From a bacterium (GTDB taxonomy: Bacteria; UBP18; UBA7526), in NCBI GenBank assembly GCA_030615855.1, contig JAUWYL010000005.1:1-57498 (forward strand): a stretch of DNA of 57,498 nucleotides, given 5' to 3'. Each line of letters starts with the position of its first letter. Within the stretch, counting starts at the first letter, position 1. Below the pieces are notes generated by a model. It did no database searches and was not told the origin of the DNA. It worked only from the letters and a program-made list of their open reading frames with translations. Position numbers and translations under genes: made by a program. Positions 51,713 to 57,498 of the stretch are shown in pieces.

Positions 51713-52873
51713 ATGGGAAGAGCATTCGTTACTGATGGACAATGGAGAAAGACACTTGCGGTAGTCCGTTCCTTGGGAGAGAAGGGGATTGAGGTTACCG
51801 TAGGGGAGAATACCAGATTTGCCACCACCCTTTTCTCAAGATATGCTACTAAGAAAGTAATCTATCCTTCTCCCAGAACCAAACCGGATGCTTTTATTGA
51901 TTATTTATTAGATGAGTTGAAGCAGACATCCTACGATGTTCTCTTTCCTATGGAAGAGGAAACTTTACTTCTCGTGGCAAAGAATAAAGAAAAAATTTCT
52001 AAACTTACTTATCTCTTAATTCCTGATCATGAGAAGATCGAGTTTACCCGGAATAAGAAGAATATAATTAAAAAGGCCCGGGAGTTAGATATCTCTTGCC
52101 CCAAGACCTGGTTTATTGAAGATATTGATGAAGTAGAAAGAATTGCTAAAGAGATTGAGTATCCAGTAGTGATTAAGCCCCAGGTGAGTTTCGGCTCCTA
52201 TGGTATTAAACGAGTAAGAAACGAGAAAGAATTAATCTCAAAATATAAAGAGGCTCATAAAATTTATCCTCTCCCCCTAATTCAGGAATCTATTCCCCAG
52301 GAAGGGGAAGCCTTTGGAGTGAGTGCTCTGTTCAATAAAAATTCTAAACTTCGTGCCGTCTTCGTCCATAAGAGGCTAAGGGAATACCCGGTTACTGGAG
52401 GCCCAAGTACCTTAAGAGAAAGCGTGAAAAATCCTAAAGTTCAAGAGATGAGTTTAAAATTATTGAAGGCTCTAGATTGGATAGGGGTAGCCATGGTGGA
52501 GTTTAAAGTAGACCCCAGAGATGGAGAACCGAAACTGATGGAGGTCAATCCCCGGTTCTGGGGCTCATTGCAACTTGCCATTCTATCTGGGGTGGACTTC
52601 CCGTATCTCATCTATCGGATAGCAAAGGAAGGGGATATTGAACCGGTCCTTGATTATAAGACAGAGGTAAGATGCCGCTGGATGTTCCCAGGAGATTTTC
52701 TTCATCTCTTCTCTAATCTAAGAAGGTTCAGATGGACTTCTGGCTTCTTTAATTTTAAAACAAACTATGATATATTATCCTTAAGAGACCCCGGTCCCAT
52801 TTTGGGTAGAATATTATCAGTCTATAGCCTTTTCTCCCAGAAAGAGATGAGAAGGCTATTATTCAGGAGATAG
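51713..52873 (+). CDS. ATP-grasp enzyme of unknown substrate
   Basis: The protein has 386 residues. The N-terminal preATP-grasp part (RAFVTDGQWRKTLAVVRSLGEKGIEV) and the YDVLFPMEEETLLLVAKN segment are followed by the ATP-grasp fold: YPVVIKPQVSFGSYGIKRV near residue 150, PLIQESIPQEGEAFGVSALF near 186, and MEVNPRFWGSLQLAI near 276-290 with the metal-binding E and N. Such proteins ligate carboxylates to amines or thiols, and this group resembles carbamoyl-phosphate-synthase-like ATP-grasp proteins found in cell-surface loci. It ends 1 bp before the deacetylase gene, so the two likely modify a cell-surface glycan or peptide together. The substrate is unknown. Confidence 0.75.
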   Translation: MGRAFVTDGQWRKTLAVVRSLGEKGIEVTVGENTRFATTLFSRYATKKVIYPSPRTKPDAFIDYLLDELKQTSYDVLFPMEEETLLLVAKNKEKISKLTYLLIPDHEKIEFTRNKKNIIKKARELDISCPKTWFIEDIDEVERIAKEIEYPVVIKPQVSFGSYGIKRVRNEKELISKYKEAHKIYPLPLIQESIPQEGEAFGVSALFNKNSKLRAVFVHKRLREYPVTGGPSTLRESVKNPKVQEMSLKLLKALDWIGVAMVEFKVDPRDGEPKLMEVNPRFWGSLQLAILSGVDFPYLIYRIAKEGDIEPVLDYKTEVRCRWMFPGDFLHLFSNLRRFRWTSGFFNFKTNYDILSLRDPGPILGRILSVYSLFSQKEMRRLLFRR

Positions 52874-52874
52874 C

Positions 52875-53693
52875 ATGCTCAATGCTTTGACGGTTGATGT
52901 TGAGGATTGGTATCATATCTGTGGAATGGAGGATATCTTTCCTCCTTCTAAATGGGATGAATATGAGGATCGGGTCTCAATTGGCTTAGAAAAGCTATTA
53001 GATATCCTAAGAGAAAAGAGAGTAAAGGCAACCTTTTTCATCCTGGGATATGTGGCCCAGAGGAATCCTGGGGTTGTAAGATTAATAAAGAAGGATGGTC
53101 ATGAGATCGCCACCCATGGATATGGCCATATTCAGGTTTACAGGCAGACAAAGGAAGAGTTCAGAAGAGATTTAAGGAAATCAATAGAGATTATTGAGGA
53201 GATAAACAAGAATAAGGTTATTGGTTATCGGGCACCAGAATGGTCGATAAGGAAGGATACTTACTGGGCGCTGGACATCTTAAAAGAGGAAGGCCTGGAG
53301 TACGATTCCAGCATCCTGAAGGCGAGACTCATAGGGGAACCCACAATTAATAGATACTCTCATAAGGTTAAAACAAAGAATGGAGAGATATTTGAGTTTC
53401 CTCCCACCATTATGAGGACCTTTATGGGGAATATGCCCATCGCCACTGGTTGGGGATTACGGTTTGGCATCTGGTGGGATATCAAGAGAACCGTTAGGAA
53501 TCTGAATAAAAAGGGAGTGCCAGCGCTATTCTGCATCCACCCCTGGGAGTTCGATCTGGAGCATCCCAAGGTGAAGCTTCCTTTTTGGAGGAACTTCGTC
53601 CATTATACAAAAATAAGGAGCACTTCTTATAAATTGCACAAATTGCTTGAAGAATTTGAATTTGGGCCAATAAGAAAAGTCCTCAAACTGTAA
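52875..53693 (+). CDS. polysaccharide deacetylase family protein
   Basis: The protein has 272 residues. ALTVDVEDWYHICGMED opens with the metal aspartates of NodB-type deacetylases in the DVEDW form typical of exopolysaccharide and exosortase loci. KATFFILGYVAQRNP, GHEIATHGYGHIQVY (the H-x3-H motif) and IGYRAPEWSIRKDTYWALDIL follow, and FCIHPWEF provides the catalytic histidine. The C-terminal LHKLLEEFEFGPI is like that of PEP-CTERM-associated deacetylases. No signal peptide is obvious. It should remove acetyl groups from a glycan, with the ATP-grasp protein as partner. Confidence 0.85.
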   Translation: MLNALTVDVEDWYHICGMEDIFPPSKWDEYEDRVSIGLEKLLDILREKRVKATFFILGYVAQRNPGVVRLIKKDGHEIATHGYGHIQVYRQTKEEFRRDLRKSIEIIEEINKNKVIGYRAPEWSIRKDTYWALDILKEEGLEYDSSILKARLIGEPTINRYSHKVKTKNGEIFEFPPTIMRTFMGNMPIATGWGLRFGIWWDIKRTVRNLNKKGVPALFCIHPWEFDLEHPKVKLPFWRNFVHYTKIRSTSYKLHKLLEEFEFGPIRKVLKL

Positions 53694-53694
53694 A

Positions 53695-53836
53695 TGGGGG
53701 CTACAAACGGCTACAAACGGTTACTAACGGTTACGAATTTGGTTACTAACAGTTACTAAAAATTGTGGCAACCGATAGTAACCGCGAAGCATAGTAACTA
53801 ATAGTAACAGCGAAGCGTAGTAACTAGCGACTGAAG
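53695..53836. repeat. GTTACTA-type spacer
   Basis: CTACAAACGG, GGTTACTAACGG and TAGTAAC units on both strands fill the gap, including GCGAAGC-type pieces as at 28380 and 35258. GAAGGGAG before 53847 is the ribosome binding site. Confidence 0.7.
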
Positions 53837-53846
53837 GGAGCTTTGA

Positions 53847-54950
53847 GTGAAAGCGACTTTTCCCCATGTGGGAAGGATGGATATCTTCATAAAGGGAATG
53901 ACTAAGGCCTTAGGCATGGAGGCTGTAGTTCCTCCCACAAACTCCAAGAAGGCCTTGAACTTAGGGGTAAAGTATGCTCCGGAGTTCGTCTGCCTACCCT
54001 TCAAGTTAATGCTCGGGAATCTGATAGAGGCCTTAGAGAAAGGGGCAGATACCATTATCTTAGTCAGTGATAGAGGTCCCTGCCGTTTAGGATTATATGG
54101 ATTACCTCTACAGATCATATTAAAGAACTTAGGATATAAGTTTAATTGGGTCACTTTGGATAGCCCCCAGGCTATAAAGAGCTCCTTCCAGTTGGGGATG
54201 ATAAAGGGAGTAGAGAAGTATCGGGATAAACTTACCTTCATGGATGGATTACTCGCCTTCCACTTCGGCTGGAAGAAGATGCTCGCCACAGAAGAAATTG
54301 AGAGGCTCTCCTTAAAGATTAGACCCTATGAGATAAACAAAGGGGATACCACAAAGGTCTTCTATCAGGGGATGAGAGCAATTGAAGAGGCAGAGAATCT
54401 ATACGATCTGAAGAAAGCAAAGAATAAGGCGATAAGGAATTTGAAAAACATCTCTCAGGATAGGAGCAGAAAGCCCCTTAAGGTAGCTATCGCTGGGGAA
54501 ATCTTCGTCGTCCTGGACTCCTTCGCTAACTTGGATATTGAGAAGAAACTGGGAGAACTGGGCTGTGAGGTGGATAGAACCATATGGTTCTCCACCCATA
54601 TCTTGCATCATCTGGGACTGGATAAGTTCATGAGAAAGAGCAAGAGGAAAGCCATCCAGGCAGCAAGGCCCTATCTCAAGTATCATGTGGGTGCAGAGTG
54701 TAATGCCACCGTAGGATATGCCATTCTATATGCCAAGGAGGGATACGATGGCTTCATTCATCTTATGCCCTTCACCTGTATGCCGGAGTTTGTGGCCGGT
54801 GGGGTCTTGACCCGGGTGAGCAAGGACTATGACATTCCCATATTCACTGTGGAACTGGAGGAGCACTCCTCCCAGACCCATCTCATGACCAGATTAGAGG
54901 CCTTTGTCGAATTGTTAAAGCGGCGACGGAATCAGCGAAGTAACCAGTAA
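53847..54950 (+). CDS. acyl-CoA dehydratase activase-related protein (COG3581-like)
   Basis: The protein has 367 residues with a GTG start after GAAGGGAG. It begins KATFPHVGRMDIFIKGMTKALG, then VKYAPEFVCLPFKLMLGNLIEALEKGAD and SDRGPCRLGLYG. GEIFVVLDSFANLDIEKKLGELG and HVGAECNATVGYAILYAKEGYDGFIHLMPFTCMPE in the second half contain further conserved cysteines. This matches the family that appears as a domain in large acyl-CoA dehydratase activases, where the cysteines resemble those of 2-hydroxyacyl-CoA dehydratase subunits. The activity is unproven. A paralogue begins at 57424. Confidence 0.75.
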   Translation: MKATFPHVGRMDIFIKGMTKALGMEAVVPPTNSKKALNLGVKYAPEFVCLPFKLMLGNLIEALEKGADTIILVSDRGPCRLGLYGLPLQIILKNLGYKFNWVTLDSPQAIKSSFQLGMIKGVEKYRDKLTFMDGLLAFHFGWKKMLATEEIERLSLKIRPYEINKGDTTKVFYQGMRAIEEAENLYDLKKAKNKAIRNLKNISQDRSRKPLKVAIAGEIFVVLDSFANLDIEKKLGELGCEVDRTIWFSTHILHHLGLDKFMRKSKRKAIQAARPYLKYHVGAECNATVGYAILYAKEGYDGFIHLMPFTCMPEFVAGGVLTRVSKDYDIPIFTVELEEHSSQTHLMTRLEAFVELLKRRRNQRSNQ

Positions 54951-55276
54951 CCAGTTAACAGTTTACAGTAAAAAAATAAGAGAGCATCAGATAACCAGAT
55001 TATTAGATAAAGAAAGACAGATATCAAAATACCAGGATAAAGGTGAGCTGTGGGTTATGTGTCGGGTTGTGGGGGGTGAGGGTGTAGAATATATCCCCAT
55101 CCACACAACTCACTACCCATCCCTACCCTCAATCAATCTGGGATTCTGAATTCTTATTCTGAGACTCTGATGTTCTGATAATCTATAATTTTGCTGGTTA
55201 CTGTTCGCTGGTTACTGTAAACTATCTAGACTGATCACCGTTCACTGATTACAATATCACCTATAGGAGGTTTGAA
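54951..55276. repeat. 326-bp spacer with nested inverted repeats
   Basis: No gene is seen. AGTAACCAGTTAACAGTTTACAG at the left is answered by CTGGTTACTGTAAACT at the right. A GGGTTGTGGGGGGTGAGGG.../...CCATCCACACAACTCAC stem in the middle is the reverse counterpart of 9216-9315. AGGAGG just before 55277 is the ribosome binding site of the next gene. Confidence 0.65.
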
Positions 55277-56236
55277 ATGGATACCTATTTAGGAATCGAT
55301 GTGGGATCAATAAGTACCAATTTGGCAGTCATCGATGAGGAAAAAAGAGTTTTAGCCTGGGAGTATCTCTTGACTGGGGGAAGACCAATAGAAGCGGTTC
55401 AGAAGGGCCTGAGGGGGATGGAGAAAAAGTTTGCAAAGGGACTTGAGATAAAGGGGGTGGGCTCTACAGGGAGTGCCCGGCACCTAACCGGAATACTGGT
55501 GGGAGCAGATACGGTGAAGAGCGAGATCATTGCTCATGCCGTGGCTGCCTCCCATCTCATCCCGGAGATTAATACCATCTTCGAGATCGGGGGACAAGAT
55601 TCAAAGATCATCATCGTTCGGGATGGAGTAGTGGTGGACTTCGCCATGAATACCATTTGTGCTGCGGGCACTGGCTCCTTTCTGGACCATCAGGCCCAGA
55701 GGCTGGGAGTTCCCATAGAGGAGTTCGGGGATTTGGCTACCAGAGCAAAAGCCCCCACCAGGATCGCGGGAAGGTGCACGGTATTTGCCGAATCAGATAT
55801 GATCCATAAACAACAGACCGGACATGCTACAGAGAATATCGTGGCTGGTCTCTGTCAGGCCTTAGTGAGAAATTACTTAAATAATGTGGGCAAGGGGAAG
55901 GATATCCTTCCACCGGTCGTCTTCCAGGGGGGGGTGGCAGCGAATAAGGGAATGAAGGCTGCCTTTGAGGAGGAGCTAGGATATGAGGTTATTGTCCCAG
56001 AATATTATCATGTTATGGGAGCTATCGGTGCCGCCATACTTGCCCAGGAGACGATAGTTCAGACGAAGAAGACGAAATTCAAGGGCTTTAAGGTGAGTGA
56101 GGTAGATTATAAGACCCGCTCCTTCGAATGTACCGGCTGCCCCAACCTCTGCGAGGTAATTGAGGTCTTGATGAATGGAGAGGTTATCTCAAGATGGGGG
56201 GATCGGTGCGGAAAGTGGGAGGTGTTGGAAAAGTGA
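55277..56236 (+). CDS. acyl-CoA dehydratase activase (ASKHA ATPase)
   Basis: The protein has 319 residues with AGGAGG in front. LGIDVGSISTNLAVID is the phosphate-1 loop of the BadF/HgdC family, FEIGGQDSKIIIV and MNTICAAGTGSFLDHQA are its most typical motifs, and RCTVFAESDMIH carries the second cluster cysteine. PVVFQGGVAANKGMKAAFEE is the adenosine motif. The homodimer normally binds one [4Fe-4S] cluster and passes an ATP-driven electron to a dehydratase or reductase. The last 50 residues add CTGCPNLC and a CGKW cysteine, a C-terminal motif found in the large multi-domain activases. Confidence 0.88.
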   Translation: MDTYLGIDVGSISTNLAVIDEEKRVLAWEYLLTGGRPIEAVQKGLRGMEKKFAKGLEIKGVGSTGSARHLTGILVGADTVKSEIIAHAVAASHLIPEINTIFEIGGQDSKIIIVRDGVVVDFAMNTICAAGTGSFLDHQAQRLGVPIEEFGDLATRAKAPTRIAGRCTVFAESDMIHKQQTGHATENIVAGLCQALVRNYLNNVGKGKDILPPVVFQGGVAANKGMKAAFEEELGYEVIVPEYYHVMGAIGAAILAQETIVQTKKTKFKGFKVSEVDYKTRSFECTGCPNLCEVIEVLMNGEVISRWGDRCGKWEVLEK

Positions 56237-56329
56237 AAGTAGGCTACAGGCTGCAGGCCACATGCTACAGGCTGCAAAAACTTGAAGCCTGGGGCTTGAG
56301 GCTTGAGGCTTGAGAGAGCGGAGCGAACG
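56237..56329. repeat. spacer with GCTACAGGCTGCA and GGCTTGAG direct repeats
   Basis: GGCTACAGGCTGCA occurs twice and GGCTTGAG three times in a row. GAGAGCGGAGCGAACG then leads to the ATG at 56330, like the leader before 51713. Confidence 0.65.
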
Positions 56330-57313
56330 ATGGCCATCAAAGTAGGCATTCCCAGGGCCCTTTTATACTATCGTCTCTATCCTTTTTGGAAGACATTCTT
56401 CAGTTCTTTAGGAATAGAGGTAATAGTCTCGGGCAGGACCACTAAGAAATTATTGAAAGAAGGCCTGAAGTATGCGCCGGATGAGGCCTGCCTATCGATA
56501 AAGGTAGCCTTCGGCCATGTGCAAGACCTAATGGACAAGGTGGACTATCTCTTTCTACCAAGATTGGTAAGCCTGGAAAGGGGGACCTACATCTGCCCCA
56601 AGTTCATCGGCTTTCCGGATATGATAAGGAGTGCTTTTGATAACCTCCCCCTTTTAATCGATACCTCCTTTAACCTGAGGAGAAGGCCAAGCAATTTATT
56701 TTTTCCTATGTATCGGGTAGGAAGAATCTTTAAAAGGTCCTTTCTTTCCATCTATGGGGCATATAAGAAGGCTTTAGAGGAGGAATCTAAATACCTATCA
56801 TCTCTTCGTAAAGGCAACCTACTTCCCGGGGTCCTTTCTAGTTGGGAAAAGAAAAGAGCTCTCAGACCATCCAATCCCAAAGGGAATCTCTGCATCGCTT
56901 TAGTCGGCCATCCCTATAATCTCTATGACTCCTTTGTCAATCTCAATATCATTAAGAAGTTAGAGGATCTGGGTGCCAGAGTAATTACCCCGGAGATGGT
57001 GTCTCCTCTCGAGATTAAGAAAGAAGCAGACAAGATTCCCCAGGAGGTCTACTGGAGCCTGGGAAGAGAAATCGTGGGAGCGAGCTTCTATCTCCTGGAA
57101 TCGAAGTCCATAGATGGTATGATTCACCTGGGCTCCTTTGGCTGTGGTCCGGACTCCTTCCTAAGGGAATTGATAGCTGATAGAGCAAGAAAGCATCAAG
57201 AGATCGCCTATCTCTCCCTCATCCTTGATGAGCATACTGGGGAGGCAGGAATAGTCACAAGATTAGAGGCCTTCATTGATTTGATTCAGCGGAGACGAAT
57301 GCTCAAGAGTTAA
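56330..57313 (+). CDS. DUF2229 acyl-CoA dehydratase activase-related protein (COG3580-like)
   Basis: The protein has 327 residues from the ATG at 56330. The frame extends to 56303, but that part is repeat. KVGIPRALLYYRLYPFWKTFFSSLG is the DUF2229 opening, YAPDEACLSIKVAFGHVQDL and RGTYICPKFIGFPDM carry conserved cysteines, and GMIHLGSFGCGPDSFLRELIADRA near residue 262 is the second diagnostic part. In many bacteria this domain is fused between activase domains in proteins of over 1000 residues. Here it is a separate gene behind the activase. It may form an electron-transfer complex with its neighbours. Confidence 0.78.
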   Translation: MAIKVGIPRALLYYRLYPFWKTFFSSLGIEVIVSGRTTKKLLKEGLKYAPDEACLSIKVAFGHVQDLMDKVDYLFLPRLVSLERGTYICPKFIGFPDMIRSAFDNLPLLIDTSFNLRRRPSNLFFPMYRVGRIFKRSFLSIYGAYKKALEEESKYLSSLRKGNLLPGVLSSWEKKRALRPSNPKGNLCIALVGHPYNLYDSFVNLNIIKKLEDLGARVITPEMVSPLEIKKEADKIPQEVYWSLGREIVGASFYLLESKSIDGMIHLGSFGCGPDSFLRELIADRARKHQEIAYLSLILDEHTGEAGIVTRLEAFIDLIQRRRMLKS

Positions 57314-57423
57314 CAGTTTACAGCGAACAGTTAACAGTGAAAAAACTGGTTACTGTACACTGGTTACTGGTTACTCTCCGAACGGAGCCCTGAACCGTAC
57401 GGTTCAGGGCGGAGCGGGGAACT
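57314..57423. repeat. TTACTG repeat with CCGAACGG leader interrupted by a palindrome
   Basis: ACAGTTTACAGCGAACAG and CTGGTTACTGTACACTGG units are followed by CCGAACGGAG. A 22-bp perfect palindrome (57388-57409, centred on CCGTACGG) is set into the leader, and CGGAGCGGGG follows before the last gene. Confidence 0.75.
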
Positions 57424-57498
57424 ATGAAACCAACTTTCCCTCACATGGGAACCATTGGGGTTCTGGGCGAAGCCATCCTCAGGCGCTTTGGCCGGGAG
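57424..57498 (+). CDS. acyl-CoA dehydratase activase-related protein (COG3581-like), N-terminal fragment
   Basis: Only 25 codons are inside the window. MKPTFPHMGTIGVLGEAI closely resembles the start of the protein at 53847 (KATFPHVGRMDIF), so it is probably a paralogue. The frame is open to the window edge. GCGGGG lies 3-8 bases before the ATG. Confidence 0.55.
   Translation, partial: MKPTFPHMGTIGVLGEAILRRFGRE

Overview
The window reads as a chromosomal segment from an uncultured, anaerobic, diderm bacterium, probably a candidate-phylum lineage known mainly from metagenomes. A double membrane is indicated by a secretin, a PorV-like outer-membrane barrel, lipobox proteins and GspC/AMIN/TPR accessory proteins. 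Anaerobic life is suggested by an aldehyde:ferredoxin oxidoreductase and by activases of the 2-hydroxyacyl-CoA dehydratase type. I cannot name the phylum from sequence alone. Every gene I accept lies on the + strand, and many neighbours overlap by ATGA, GTGA or TTGA. The longer gaps are filled with palindromic dispersed repeats whose right ends often carry the Shine-Dalgarno sequence or even the start codon of the next gene.

Region 1 (1-11753) holds the tail of a four-helix-bundle protein, then an envelope module: a GspC/PilP-like inner-membrane protein, a triple Ig-like repeat protein, TPR-AMIN and HEAT proteins, a PorV-like barrel, an OB-like lipoprotein, a clostripain-family protease with a CFI-box tail, an AMIN-secretin, a TPR lipoprotein and a membrane GAF protein. 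Region 2 (11822-20396) is an expanded competence locus: two stand-alone ComEC-type metallo-beta-lactamase proteins, five different membrane-anchored ComEA-type helix-hairpin-helix proteins and a full ComEC channel. A short relict of a sixth such protein lies at its front edge. With the secretin next door, this looks like an elaborated DNA uptake or envelope nucleic-acid processing system.

Region 3 (20531-31362) is a nucleobase/carbamoyl catabolic locus. It has a dCTP deaminase/dUTPase family gene, the three oxamate carbamoyltransferase subunit families (AllH, FdrA/AllF, AllG), an unusual phosphoribosyltransferase-like protein, a tungsten-type aldehyde oxidoreductase, a cytosine-deaminase-like amidohydrolase, a cyclase-family hydrolase and a uridine phosphorylase. 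A second four-helix-bundle gene interrupts it. Region 4 (31474-50772) is housekeeping and biosynthesis: a RecB-type nuclease, polA, coaE, rho, rpmE, yqhQ, prfA, prmC, murA, hisD-B-A-I, trpD-C-F, an isopropylmalate isomerase small subunit, an isocitrate/isopropylmalate dehydrogenase and purA.

Region 5 (50775-57498) has an ArsR-type regulator flanked by two identical palindromes, three tRNA genes (Lys, Glu, Val), an ATP-grasp plus polysaccharide deacetylase pair, and a cluster of separate genes corresponding to the parts of acyl-CoA dehydratase activase systems, cut by the window end. I saw no rRNA, CRISPR array, transposase or phage gene.
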